Source: Rhizobium sp. N324
GTDB taxonomy: Bacteria; Pseudomonadota; Alphaproteobacteria; Rhizobiales; Rhizobiaceae
DNA length: 64,000 nucleotides
NCBI RefSeq assembly: GCF_001664485.1
Contig: NZ_CP013630.1
Span: 995,001 to 1,059,000, forward strand
Reading direction: 5' to 3'
Part shown: positions 44,311 through 52,643 of the stretch, piece after piece
How positions within the stretch are numbered: the first letter of the stretch is position 1
How the letters are laid out: every line of letters begins with the position of its first letter
The notes under the pieces: generated by a model
What the model was told of the DNA's origin: nothing
The model's database searches: none
Seen by the model: only the letters and a program-made list of their open reading frames with translations
Program-made: the position numbers and the translations under genes

Positions 44311-44350
44311 CCTCCTCGGGCTTGAGCCGAGATGACGGAGGGTGGGGAAA
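44311..44350. repeat. CTCGGGCTTGAGCCGAG palindrome with ATGACGGAGGGTGGGG
   Basis: Copy of the family seen at 25021 and 56826. It lies in the gap between BA14K and DUF982, oriented inversely to the copy at 44915-44957, so the two flank DUF982. The stretch 44239-44530 shows no gene. Confidence 0.7.
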
Positions 44351-44530
44351 GCTCTGCGCCTAATTCCGTGACATATCCGGGTCAGAAGCGCCCGTGGCCC
44401 GAGATACGATGCGCCGCGACTTTGTTGGACGGGCTTCCGTCAGCAGCCGCTCATGGACCTGCGCATGCGGCGCAACGAGCGGGCGCTGGCATGAAAGCCC
44501 GTGAGCCATTTTATCGTCGGCTCCGAAAAC

Positions 44531-44794
44531 TCAGTGAACGGCTGTTATCACCGAAATGCCAGCTTCGTCGGCGGCGCGGATCAGCGCTGCTCGCGCGTCG
44601 TCAGCCGGAATTTCGCCATGAAGTGCAGCCCGGCATGCCCTAATCGCCATGAGATATTCGTCTCCATCGTCGATCGGCCAGCCAACCGTCAGCATCTCGG
44701 CAGCGTGCACGAGGCTTGCAACAAGCTTGTATTTTTCCGGCCCACTCACAACGAGCATCAGAGGGACGAACTCTTCGGATATGCACCATTCCAT
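44531..44794 (-). CDS. DUF982 domain protein
   Basis: An 87-residue protein with the DUF982 pattern: MEWCISEEFVPLMLVVSGPEKYKLVASLVHAAEMLTVGWP (split: N-terminal Trp, EAAxxL-like helix, TxGWP) and ACRAALHGEIPADDARAALIRAADEAG. DUF982 proteins are small, abundant in rhizobia and of unknown function. I start at ATG 44794, with GGGGAGG 8 bases upstream; the frame is open to 45097 but that part crosses a palindromic repeat. It is flanked by inverted copies of that repeat. Confidence 0.82.
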   Translation of the reverse strand: MEWCISEEFVPLMLVVSGPEKYKLVASLVHAAEMLTVGWPIDDGDEYLMAIRACRAALHGEIPADDARAALIRAADEAGISVITAVH

Positions 44795-44914
44795 GACAAT
44801 TGGCCTCCCCACGGTAAATATATTAGTAACCGTGCAAGAACCGTTCCGGGTGAGGTGGGGTACGCGCAGCGTCGCGCAATTGCGTTGTGCCGACGGTGAG
44901 TTTGGCCAAACGTA

Positions 44915-44957
44915 ACCCCATTCTCCGTCATCCTCGGCCTTGAGCCGAGGATCCATG
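44915..44957. repeat. CCTCGGCCTTGAGCCGAGG palindrome upstream of DUF982
   Basis: Palindrome at 44932-44950, flanked by TTCTCCGTCAT and ATCCATGCC. Inverse orientation to the copy at 44311-44350 (shares the CTCCGTCAT side). Part of the gap between the DUF982 gene and the CorA-type gene (44795-45059), which has no other feature. Confidence 0.7.
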
Positions 44958-45059
44958 CCTACTGCTGATGGAGACCGCCGTGGGGCAATCTCTGCGGCAA
45001 GAACCGTGACGTTTGCTGAAATAGCAGCGGAATTGCCAACGCCCACCGCACTTCTCAAT

Positions 45060-46055
45060 TCAAAGAATATCCACCCGCCGCAGCAGCCACCAGGCAAAGG
45101 CGATCGAGGCGACGATGAGGGCGACGGCGTATTCGGTGCCGTAATCGCCGACGGCGAAGGGCAGGTTGGCGGTGTTCATGCCGAAGAAACCGGTCACCAG
45201 GGTCGGCGGCAGCAGGAAGGCGGTCATGATCGACAGCAGATAGAGGTGGCGGTTGGTTTCGGAGGATTGTTTCGAATCGATTTCTTCGTGCAGCAGGCGC
45301 GCCCTGTCCTGCAGCGCATAGATATCGTGGTCGACCGTTTCCAGCCGGCTCGTCAGCCGCCGGGCCACATCGTCGAAGCCGAAGGGCATTTCGTCGTCGT
45401 CGGCCGCCGCGGCGCGGCGCATCAGCGCCAGCACCGTGCGCAGATGCCGATGCAGCCGGACCACGGTGCGCCGGACCGGCGCCAGCCGCCGGCGTTCGTC
45501 GCGCGGCGCATTGTCGTAGACGAAATCCTCGATCAGGTTCAGTTCATCGGTCAGCTCGATGACGATCGAAATCAGCGTGCGCTGAAACTCGATCACCAGC
45601 AGTTCGAACAGATCGACCGGCCGCGAGAATTTGCCTGGATTCTTCTCGATCAGCGCCCGCGCGCGTTCGACGCTGCGCAGCGGCTGCAGCCTGGTGGTGA
45701 TGATGAAGCGATCGGACATGGCGAAATGCAGCCAGCCGAGATTGTTGGTATCCTCAGCGAAATCGCGCTGGCAGTCGACGAGGGTGCCGTAGAGCATCTG
45801 CTCGTCGACGGTGATGGTCGCATGCGTGTCACGCGTGGTCAGCGCCGATTTTGCGTCCTCCGTCAGCCCGGTGAGCGTTTCGAGCAATGCTGGCACGCGG
45901 GCGTCGACCAGGTTGAGGTGCAGCCAGTAGAAACAATTGTCGGCGGTCAGATCCGCCACCATCGCACTGTTGTTCAGCCGCACCGCGCTCTTGTCATCCT
46001 GCGAAAAGCGATAGGCCCAGACAAAACCGGGTATATTGGCGGGCAGTGTATCCAT
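45060..46055 (-). CDS. CorA/ZntB-type metal transporter
   Basis: A 331-residue inner-membrane protein of the 2-TM-GxN family. The long N-terminal cytoplasmic domain (residues 1-265) is helical and charged; the two transmembrane helices (about 270-290 and 305-325) flank the signature GFFGMNTANLPFAVGD (GMN motif). Short length and overall pattern resemble ZntB zinc transporters as much as CorA magnesium channels. I cannot separate the two from the sequence alone. It is transcribed toward DUF982, and away from the acyl-CoA dehydrogenase gene. Confidence 0.88.
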   Translation of the reverse strand: MDTLPANIPGFVWAYRFSQDDKSAVRLNNSAMVADLTADNCFYWLHLNLVDARVPALLETLTGLTEDAKSALTTRDTHATITVDEQMLYGTLVDCQRDFAEDTNNLGWLHFAMSDRFIITTRLQPLRSVERARALIEKNPGKFSRPVDLFELLVIEFQRTLISIVIELTDELNLIEDFVYDNAPRDERRRLAPVRRTVVRLHRHLRTVLALMRRAAAADDDEMPFGFDDVARRLTSRLETVDHDIYALQDRARLLHEEIDSKQSSETNRHLYLLSIMTAFLLPPTLVTGFFGMNTANLPFAVGDYGTEYAVALIVASIAFAWWLLRRVDIL

Positions 46056-46179
46056 TGGTCGCCGATCCTTTGCGAAGGCGATGTCCTTACAGGCTCTTCA
46101 TGACGGCTATTTGCGCAGGGGTGCAAGAGCTCGGCGCCGTTTCCGGCGAATTATCGCATGGCGGGCGGGGAAATCGAAA

Positions 46180-46201
46180 TTGACGTTTACGTAAAAATCA
46201 A
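46180..46201 (+). promoter_or_regulatory. TTTACGTAAA dyad upstream of the acyl-CoA dehydrogenase gene
   Basis: Palindrome core TTTACGTAAA (46186-46195) with outer TTGA (46180-46183) and TCAA (46198-46201) also in dyad symmetry. It lies 68 bases upstream of the acyl-CoA dehydrogenase start and 124 bases from the CorA-type start. Such ACGT-centred dyads are typical of MerR-type regulators of branched-chain amino acid or fatty acid degradation (for example LiuR-type); no regulator gene is nearby. Confidence 0.5.
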
Positions 46202-46269
46202 TTAGCCCTTTGCCTCGGAGGGCTTTGCCCAAATACAGGAAGTGCAGGCCGGTCCCGCGGAGGAAGACA

Positions 46270-48048
46270 ATGTATAAGGCGCCCGTCGAGGAAATCGCGT
46301 TCACGTTGAAGCACGTAGCCGGCATGGGCGAAGCGCTTTCACAAGGGTTTCTCGGCGATCTCGGCGAAGATCTGGTCGATGCGATCCTCTCCGAGGCGGG
46401 ACGTTTTGCCACAGAGGAAGTGGCGCCGCTCGCTGACATCGGCGACCGCCAGGGCGCCCGTCTGGAAGACGGCGAGGTCAGGCTGCCGGACGGCTGGCGC
46501 GATCTCTATCGCAACTGGATCGCCGGCGGCTGGAACAGCCTGACGGGGCCGGAAGCGTTCGGCGGCCAGGCCTTGCCGCATATGCTGAACGTTGCCGCAC
46601 TGGAAATGTGGAATTCCGGCTCCATGGCCTTCGCGCTCGCCCCGACGTTGACGATGGGCGCCATCGAAGCGGTCAACACCCATGGCAGTGCTGCGCTGAA
46701 GGAGACATATCTGGCAAGGATGGTATCCGGCGAATGGACCGGCACCATGAACCTGACCGAGCCGCATGCCGGCTCCGATCTCGGCGTGCTCAAAGCCCGC
46801 GCCGAGCGGCGCGCCGACGGCAGCTACCGCATCTTCGGCCAGAAGATCTTCATCACCTGGGGCGAACATGACGCGGCCGACAATATCATTCATCTGGTGC
46901 TGGCCCGCCTGCCGGATGCGCCGGCCGGCACGCGTGGCATCTCGCTCTTTCTCGTGCCGAAATTCCTGGTGAAGGACGACGGCTCGCTCGGACCCCGCAA
47001 CGATCTGTTCTGCCACTCGCTGGAGCACAAGCTTGGCATCCACGGCTCGCCGACCTGCACGATGATCTATGGCGACGGCCGGTTCGGCGACGAAAAGGGT
47101 GCGATCGGCTGGCTGGTCGGCGAGGAGAACAAGGGCCTCGCCTGCATGTTCACGATGATGAACAATGCCCGTCTGGCGGTCGGCATGCAGGGCGTGGCGA
47201 TCGCCGAAGCCGCCACCCAGAAGGCACTCGCCTATGCCAAGGAACGCACCCAAGGCAGGGCGCCCGGCTGGGCCGGCGCCGGCATGAGCCCGATCGTCGA
47301 ACATCCCGATGTCATCAGGATGCTGCTGACGATGAAGGCGCTAACGCAAGGGTCGCGCGCCATCTCCTATGCCTGCGCCCATGCGATCGACATGTCCCAC
47401 CGGGCAGGCGATAGCAGCCGCCACTGGCAGGAACGCGCCGCGCTGCTGACGCCGATCGCCAAATCCTTTTCCACCGATGCCGGCGTCGACGTCGCCTCGC
47501 TGGGTGTTCAAGTGCATGGCGGCATGGGCTTCATCGAGGAGACCGGTGCGGCGCGGTATCTGCGCGACGCCCGCATCGCGCCGATCTACGAGGGCACCAA
47601 CGGCATCCAGGCAATCGACCTCGTCACCCGCAAGCTGCCGCTCTCCGGCGGCGATCAGGTGAAGGGCCTCATCGCTGAATTGAAGGGGATCGCCGATAGC
47701 GTCCGCCGCTCCAATCTCGATGGTTTCGGTGAGACCGCCGTCAGGCTCGACGCAGCGCTTTCAGATCTCGACGCGGCGACCGCCTGGCTGACGAAAATGC
47801 TGGCCGATGGCAAGGCGGCCGAGGCGCTCTCGGGTGCGACACCCTATCAGCGCCTGTTCGGCCTCGCGCTCACCGGCTGTTATCTCGCCAAGGGCGCTCT
47901 CGCCGAAAGCGGCGATGGCAGGGGCGAGGGCCGCATCGCGCTCTGCCGCTTCGCCGCCGAAAACCTGCTGGCCGAGACCGCAGCCCTTCGCGACCGCGTC
48001 GTCTATGGCGCGGCAAGCCTTGTCGCCGCCCGCATCCTGCTCGCCTGA
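46270..48048 (+). CDS. Acyl-CoA dehydrogenase (long form)
   Basis: A 592-residue acyl-CoA dehydrogenase, longer than the 380-residue core and with the C-terminal extension seen in FadE5-like or AcdC-type enzymes. Core motifs: GQALPHMLNVAALEMWNSGSMAFA, WTGTMNLTEPHAGSDLG (substrate and FAD site), KIFITWGEHDAADN, LACMFTMMNNARLAVGMQGVA, and LGVQVHGGMGFIEETGAARYLRDARIAPIYEGTNGIQA (C-terminal catalytic region with the Glu of YEGTN). It oxidises acyl-CoA in beta-oxidation. ATG 46270 has GCGGAGGAAG upstream. Enoyl-CoA hydratase follows 29 bases downstream. Confidence 0.94.
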   Translation: MYKAPVEEIAFTLKHVAGMGEALSQGFLGDLGEDLVDAILSEAGRFATEEVAPLADIGDRQGARLEDGEVRLPDGWRDLYRNWIAGGWNSLTGPEAFGGQALPHMLNVAALEMWNSGSMAFALAPTLTMGAIEAVNTHGSAALKETYLARMVSGEWTGTMNLTEPHAGSDLGVLKARAERRADGSYRIFGQKIFITWGEHDAADNIIHLVLARLPDAPAGTRGISLFLVPKFLVKDDGSLGPRNDLFCHSLEHKLGIHGSPTCTMIYGDGRFGDEKGAIGWLVGEENKGLACMFTMMNNARLAVGMQGVAIAEAATQKALAYAKERTQGRAPGWAGAGMSPIVEHPDVIRMLLTMKALTQGSRAISYACAHAIDMSHRAGDSSRHWQERAALLTPIAKSFSTDAGVDVASLGVQVHGGMGFIEETGAARYLRDARIAPIYEGTNGIQAIDLVTRKLPLSGGDQVKGLIAELKGIADSVRRSNLDGFGETAVRLDAALSDLDAATAWLTKMLADGKAAEALSGATPYQRLFGLALTGCYLAKGALAESGDGRGEGRIALCRFAAENLLAETAALRDRVVYGAASLVAARILLA

Positions 48049-48077
48049 GGCGACCCCAAGACCTCTGAGGAGATTTC

Positions 48078-48833
48078 ATGACCGATCACATCATTGTCGA
48101 GCAGCCTTCCGCCCATCCCGGCGTGCAGCTTATCCGCTTCAACCGGCCGGAGAAGAAGAACGCCATCACCCGCGCCATGTACCGGACAATGGCCGATGCG
48201 CTTAAGGCGGCGGACGCCGATCCCGGCATCCGCGCCACCGCCTTTCTCGGCACCGAGGGCTGCTTTTCCTCAGGCAATGATCTGAACGACTTCCTTGCCG
48301 CCGCAGTCGGTGGCGGCGGCCTGGAGCAGGAGATTCTCGATTTCCTCTATGCGCTGGTGAAGGCGGAAAAACCCGTGATCTCCGGCGTCGACGGTCTGGC
48401 GATCGGCATCGGCACGACGATCCACCTCCATTGTGACCTGACGATCGCCTCGAGCCGCAGCCAGTTCCGCACCCCCTTCGTCGATCTGGCGCTGGTGCCG
48501 GAGGCGGGGTCCAGTCTCGTTGCGCCGCGGCTGATGGGCCAGCAGCGCGCCTTCGCCCTGCTGGCGGCCGGCGAAGGCTTTTCGGCCGCCGAGGCCAAGG
48601 ACGCCGGTATCATCTGGAAAGTGGTCGAACCCGGCGAAGTCGATGCCATAACGCTGGCGACCGCCGCCCGGCTCGCCGCCAAACCGCCGGAAGCGCTGCG
48701 CATCGCCCGCGATCTCATCCGCGGCGATAGCGGCGAGATCATCGCCCGCATCGACGAGGAGGCCCGCCACTTCTCCGCCCGCCTGAAAAGTGCGGAGGCC
48801 CGGGCCGCCTTCGAAGCCTTCGTGCGCCGCTAA
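48078..48833 (+). CDS. Enoyl-CoA hydratase/isomerase family protein
   Basis: A 251-residue crotonase-fold protein. Motifs: LIRFNRPEKKNAITRAMYRTMADAL, GCFSSGNDLNDFL (oxyanion-hole segment), KPVISGVDGLAIGIGTTIHLHCDLTIAS (second CoA-binding and oxyanion part) and FRTPFVDLALVPEAGSSLVAPRLMG. The catalytic pair of hydratases is partly replaced (one Glu is in PEAGSS), so hydratase versus isomerase is open. Good ribosome binding site GAGGAG. It is co-transcribed with the acyl-CoA dehydrogenase, giving the second step of a beta-oxidation pair. Confidence 0.92.
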   Translation: MTDHIIVEQPSAHPGVQLIRFNRPEKKNAITRAMYRTMADALKAADADPGIRATAFLGTEGCFSSGNDLNDFLAAAVGGGGLEQEILDFLYALVKAEKPVISGVDGLAIGIGTTIHLHCDLTIASSRSQFRTPFVDLALVPEAGSSLVAPRLMGQQRAFALLAAGEGFSAAEAKDAGIIWKVVEPGEVDAITLATAARLAAKPPEALRIARDLIRGDSGEIIARIDEEARHFSARLKSAEARAAFEAFVRR

Positions 48834-48839
48834 ACCGCT

Positions 48840-49865
48840 TCACACTTTTGCTGGAGTTGCTTGGACCGCCGGCACATTGAAGACCTCACCGGCCCTGAGC
48901 GGCCGGAACCGTTCCGCGGGAATATCGTGCGCGCGCATTGCATCTTGCAATGCCCTCGTCGGCGCATCGACCGCTTCATTCGTCAGTTGGAACGTCGCGA
49001 AGTGATGCCCCGCCACATAGGCGGCGTTTGCCAGCGTCATCCCGATCACCGCCTCCTGTGGATTCTGGTGCTGGCCTTGCATGAACCATCGCGGCTCATA
49101 GGCGCCGAAGGGTAGAATGGCCAGTCGAAAGCCGCCATGCTTCTTCTGTGCGGCTTTGTAATTGATGCCGTGGTGAAAGCCCGTATCGCCGACGTGATAG
49201 ATCTTTCCGGCCGGAGTCGACAAAACGAACGAGGCCCAGAGTGCCATGCGGCGATCTCTGCCGCCGCGGGCGGACCAATGATGGGCCGGTTCCGCATCGA
49301 TGCTGATTCCGGCGTGCGCAATGCGCTCGCCCCAGTCCATCACTGTTGTCTGTAGAGCGGGCACGGCGCGGCGGATGATCGTGTCGTTGCCGAGCGGCGT
49401 CACCACACGCGGCCGATGCTGCGCATGCAGCCGTCTGAGCGTTGCGATATCGAGATGATCATAATGATTGTGCGTTACCAGCACGAGATCGATCGGCGGC
49501 AGATCATCGAATGCGATGCCCGGTCGGACGACGCGTTTCGGCCCGGCAAAGGTGAAAGGGCTGACGCGCTCCGACCACACCGGGTCGGTGAGGATATTGA
49601 GCCCGGCGACCTGCACCAGCATCGTCGCATGCCCAACCATGGTCACCCTCAGATCCCCGCCGTCGACGCGTGGATCGGGCTTGGCCGCCGGATATGGGCT
49701 TGGGACCGACCGCGGCCAGAGCGCACGGCCACCACCGAATTGCCACCGCAGCAAATCGCGGAAACCAAGCGGCTCAATCCCGTCCGGATTGAAGAAGTAT
49801 GTGCCGTCGAAGTGATCGGACACCGGGCCGGCATAATAGGGGTTGCGTCGTTTGGTCTTGCGCAT
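48840..49865 (-). CDS. MBL-fold metallo-hydrolase (UlaG/NAPE-PLD-like)
   Basis: A 341-residue metallo-beta-lactamase-fold hydrolase. Metal ligands are in THNHYDHLD (HxHxDH motif, about residues 131-139), with AHHWSARGGRD and YHVGDTGFHHG (third and fourth metal sites) and PFGAYEPRWFMQGQHQNPQEAV typical of the UlaG/NAPE-PLD-like group. Activity in this group ranges from lactonase to phospholipase D on N-acylethanolamines. There is no signal peptide. The stop lies only 6 bases from the convergent enoyl-CoA hydratase stop, and the intergenic side (49866-49985) holds a repeat. Confidence 0.85.
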   Translation of the reverse strand: MRKTKRRNPYYAGPVSDHFDGTYFFNPDGIEPLGFRDLLRWQFGGGRALWPRSVPSPYPAAKPDPRVDGGDLRVTMVGHATMLVQVAGLNILTDPVWSERVSPFTFAGPKRVVRPGIAFDDLPPIDLVLVTHNHYDHLDIATLRRLHAQHRPRVVTPLGNDTIIRRAVPALQTTVMDWGERIAHAGISIDAEPAHHWSARGGRDRRMALWASFVLSTPAGKIYHVGDTGFHHGINYKAAQKKHGGFRLAILPFGAYEPRWFMQGQHQNPQEAVIGMTLANAAYVAGHHFATFQLTNEAVDAPTRALQDAMRAHDIPAERFRPLRAGEVFNVPAVQATPAKV

Positions 49866-49885
49866 TCAGAAGCGGTTTCCTTGGC

Positions 49886-49976
49886 CTAAAGCGCGTCGCG
49901 ATCTTTCAGATTCGCCCCTTGCGCTTTCGGTCTATGTTTTTATGCATGTCGGCTCGAAATCTGAATCCTATTCTCG
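49886..49976. repeat. Short palindromic-type repeat region AAAGCGCGTCGCGAT...TTATGCATGTCG
   Basis: AAAGCGCGTCGCGATCT followed by CTTGCGCTTTCGGTC and TTTTTATGCATGTCGG resembles a common rhizobial intergenic element (from memory). The palindromic part AAAGCGC/GCGCTTT brackets 49888-49929. It fills the gap between the MBL-hydrolase gene and the SDR gene. No gene is visible. Confidence 0.4.
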
Positions 49977-49985
49977 ATTAAAGAG

Positions 49986-50804
49986 TCAGGCTGAGGCCGG
50001 AAACTCATTGACCTTGCGCAGCAGGCTGTCGACCAGCCGCTCCGGGAGGTAGCGGCGAAGCGAGCGGACCTGGCGCGACTGCTTGCCGGCGGAATAGCGC
50101 AGCTTCGGCTTCTTCGCCGTTGCGGCTTTGACGACCATATCAGCGACAATCTGCGGCGCATCGCCACTCTCCACCCACTTGCGCATCAGCGCTTCGCTGC
50201 GGGCGCGCTCCGAAGCATAGGCCGGAAGAGGCTGGTCTGCTCGTGTCAGATTTTCCTCGAAGGATGTTCTGGTGACGCCGGGTTGGACGAGAACCACGCG
50301 AATGCCGAAGTTGCGCACTTCATGATCGAGCGATTCCGAATAGCCCTCGAGCGCATGTTTGGTCGAAGCATAAAAGGCGTTGTAAGGAGCCGGAATAAGG
50401 CCGAGGATCGAGCTCATGTTGATAATCCGGCCGCTCTTCTGCTTGCGCATGACCGGCAGGACGGCATTGGCGACGCGTGCCACGCCGAAGACGTTGACGT
50501 CGAAAAGCTGCTGGGCCTGCGTGATCGAGGATTCTTCGGCGCCGCCGATGAGGCCGATCCCGGCATTGTTGACGACAAGGTCGATGCGGCCGGTTTGTTG
50601 GACGATCTCCGCAACAGCCGCCTGCACCGATGCTTCCTCAGCCACATCGCAGATCAGCATCGTTATCCCGGGCCTGTTGCCGACTGGTTTGCGGCTGGTC
50701 CCGAACACGCGGTAGCCGGCCTTTACCAGAGATTCAGCCGTCGCAAGGCCGATCCCTGAGGACGCTCCAGTGACCAGTGCAACGTTTCTGCTTTTGTCGA
50801 TCAT
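49986..50804 (-). CDS. SDR-family oxidoreductase divergent from HxlR
   Basis: A 272-residue classical SDR. NAD(P)-binding TGASSGIGLATAESL (about residues 12-26), NNAG region (VVNNAGIGLIGG), catalytic Ser in NMSSILGLIPAPYN and YASTKHALEGY (YxxxK). A C-terminal extension of about 50 residues beyond the core is basic. I start at ATG 50804; TTG 50819 is also in frame. It lies head-to-head with an HxlR regulator gene and shares its operator, so it is likely the regulator's main target. Substrate unknown. Confidence 0.9.
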   Translation of the reverse strand: MIDKSRNVALVTGASSGIGLATAESLVKAGYRVFGTSRKPVGNRPGITMLICDVAEEASVQAAVAEIVQQTGRIDLVVNNAGIGLIGGAEESSITQAQQLFDVNVFGVARVANAVLPVMRKQKSGRIINMSSILGLIPAPYNAFYASTKHALEGYSESLDHEVRNFGIRVVLVQPGVTRTSFEENLTRADQPLPAYASERARSEALMRKWVESGDAPQIVADMVVKAATAKKPKLRYSAGKQSRQVRSLRRYLPERLVDSLLRKVNEFPASA

Positions 50805-50850
50805 ATCGTCAGCTTTCAAAGGTGTGGATCATCGTTGGCCGATCTGTTAC

Positions 50851-50885
50851 TATCTTTTCGATATCATGTCACTATCGAAAAGATA
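50851..50885. promoter_or_regulatory. Perfect inverted-repeat operator of the HxlR/SDR pair
   Basis: TATCTTTTCGATA (50851-50863) and TATCGAAAAGATA (50873-50885), perfect 13-base arms with a 9-base spacer (TCATGTCAC). It lies between the SDR start (50804) and the HxlR start (50890), 4 bases from the latter. Size and spacing suit a dimeric HxlR winged-helix regulator, giving autoregulation and control of the SDR. Confidence 0.8.
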
Positions 50886-50889
50886 CCGA

Positions 50890-51345
50890 ATGAAAAATAA
50901 TTCGATTCCGCAATGCCCGGTCGCCCGCGGCCTTCAATCCGTCGGCGATGCATGGAGCATTCTCGTGCTGCGCGACGCCCATACGGGCCTCACCCGCTTC
51001 GACCAGTTCAGGAAGAGCCTTGGCATCGTGCCGACGATGCTGACGAAGCGCCTGAAGGCGCTGACAGATGACGGTCTCATGGAAAAGCGCCTTTATTCCG
51101 AACGACCGCCCCGAGAGGAATACGTGTTGACGGAAGCGGGCCGGGATTTCCTGCCGGTGCTGATGATGATCGGGGCGTGGGCGCATCGCCACTGCGACGG
51201 CGAACTCGCCCGCTATGTCGATGTCGAGACGGGCTTGGAGATCGAGCCGATCGCAATCGACGCCGTCAGCGGTGCAAAGCTCGGAACCCGGGCTATGCGG
51301 CTAAGTGCGGGAGAGGAGAGTCCGGCACGCAATAGAGATGCTTGA
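50890..51345 (+). CDS. HxlR-family transcriptional regulator
   Basis: A 151-residue winged-helix regulator: CPVARGLQSVGDAWSILVLRDAHTGLTRFDQFRKSLGIVP (split), LTKRLKALTDDGLMEKRLYSERPPREEYVLTEAGRDFLPVLMMIGAWAHRH. The CPVAR(G) Cys near residue 9 is the redox or ligand-sensing position in some HxlR proteins. The frame is open from 50770 and ATG 50866 is possible, but that start would put the operator inside the gene. ATG 50890 (MKNNSIPQCPV) matches family N-termini, though with no clear Shine-Dalgarno. It is divergent from the SDR gene. Confidence 0.9.
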   Translation: MKNNSIPQCPVARGLQSVGDAWSILVLRDAHTGLTRFDQFRKSLGIVPTMLTKRLKALTDDGLMEKRLYSERPPREEYVLTEAGRDFLPVLMMIGAWAHRHCDGELARYVDVETGLEIEPIAIDAVSGAKLGTRAMRLSAGEESPARNRDA

Positions 51346-51376
51346 GGGCATGCGCCCTCCGCACTGACGGGGAGGG

Positions 51377-51399
51377 TAAGGCGCCTGACGCCTTATTTC
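51377..51399 (+). terminator. Terminator of the HxlR gene overlapping the rlmD stop
   Basis: TAAGGCG / CGCCTTA around CCTGA, followed by TTTCT; a preceding hairpin GAGGGC-ATGC-GCCCTC lies at 51344-51359. The right arm contains the rlmD stop codon (TAA on the minus strand). Confidence 0.65.
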
Positions 51400-52643
51400 T
51401 CCAGCGTCGCCACCACCTCGACATGCGAGGTCCAGAGGAACTGGTCGATCGGCGTCACGCCGGTGATCCGGTAACCGCCCTCGACGAGGATCGCGAGATC
51501 CCGCGCCAGCGTCAGCGGGTTGCAGCTGACGGCGGCGATCTTCTTGACGCCGGAGCGGGCAAGCTCCTTGCACTGGAACTCCGCACCGGCGCGCGGCGGG
51601 TCGAAGACGACGGCGTCATAGGGCTTGAACTCCTGCGTCATCAGCGGGCGGCGGAAGAGATCGCGCTTTTCGATGCTGACCGGCTTCAGCCCTTGCGTCT
51701 TGCGGGCGGCGTGGTCGAGGGCGGCGAGCGCCTTTGCCTCGGCTTCGACAGCATGCACGCGGCCGATCCGCGCCAGCCTGAGCGAAAATGTGCCGGCGCC
51801 GGCAAAGAGGTCGGCGATCCTTTTGGCCTTGCCGGCATGGGCAAGCACCAGCTCGGCCATCGCCTCCTCAGCCGGTTTGGTCGCCTGGGCAAAACCGCCC
51901 GGCGGCGGGGAGACCTGGACGCCGCCGAAATCGATCAGCGGCTTCGATGGCTCGATGAGGATTTCGCCGTTCAAAGAAACGCGGGCGACGCCGCGCAGGC
52001 TGAGCACGGTTTCCACCGCCTTGCGCCGCTGCGCATCGGAGAGTTTCTTCACCTCGTCGACCGCGATGTCGAGGCCGGACAGCGTTTCGAGCACGGAGAC
52101 GCGGAAGGGTTCGGCATTGGTCGCGAGCGATGCCGCAATCGCCCTGATCGCCGGCAGCCGTGCGATAATCCCTGCCGACGAGATCGGACATTCCTCGATC
52201 GCGACGATATGATGGCTTTCGGCCTGGTTGAAACCGATTAGCATGTCCTTCTCGGTCTTGCGCGCCGCAAACACCACGCGCCGGCGTTCGCCCGGACGGG
52301 CCGGCACGATCTCGCCGACCTCAGGCGTCAGCCCCTTCGATCTCAGCGCATCGATGACCAGTTGGCGCTTGAAGGCGCGGTAGGGGCTCTCTGCCATATG
52401 CTGCAGCGTGCAGCCGCCGCAGGTGCCGTTGACGCCATCCGGGCCGAAATGCCGGCAGGGCGGCTCCTGCCGGTCGGGCGAGGCTGTCGTGATCGACATG
52501 ATCGTGCCCTGGCTTTTGACGCGGGCGATCGCCACGGTTTCCCCCGGCAGCGAGAAGGGCACATAGACAGGCCCGCCGGCGCTGCCGGCAATGCCGTCGC
52601 CCTGGGCGCCGAGTTTCTCGATCGTGACGGTTTCGGTGCTCAC
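51393..52643 (-). CDS. rlmD: 23S rRNA (uracil-C5)-methyltransferase, RlmD/RumA type
   Basis: A 416-residue SAM-dependent RNA m5U methyltransferase. N-terminal TRAM-like domain (TVTIEKLGAQGDGIAG), an Fe-S cluster region with CRHFG and CGGCTLQHM (about residues 63-83), SAM motif DLFAGAGTFSLRLA, and the catalytic DPPRAGAEFQ and VSCNPLTLARDL (nucleophile Cys in SCNP). E. coli RlmD modifies U1939. The GTG start overlaps the tlyA stop by 3 bases (GTGA), so they are translationally coupled. The paralogue type (RlmD or RlmC) is inferred from layout. Confidence 0.9.
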   Translation of the reverse strand: MSTETVTIEKLGAQGDGIAGSAGGPVYVPFSLPGETVAIARVKSQGTIMSITTASPDRQEPPCRHFGPDGVNGTCGGCTLQHMAESPYRAFKRQLVIDALRSKGLTPEVGEIVPARPGERRRVVFAARKTEKDMLIGFNQAESHHIVAIEECPISSAGIIARLPAIRAIAASLATNAEPFRVSVLETLSGLDIAVDEVKKLSDAQRRKAVETVLSLRGVARVSLNGEILIEPSKPLIDFGGVQVSPPPGGFAQATKPAEEAMAELVLAHAGKAKRIADLFAGAGTFSLRLARIGRVHAVEAEAKALAALDHAARKTQGLKPVSIEKRDLFRRPLMTQEFKPYDAVVFDPPRAGAEFQCKELARSGVKKIAAVSCNPLTLARDLAILVEGGYRITGVTPIDQFLWTSHVEVVATLEK

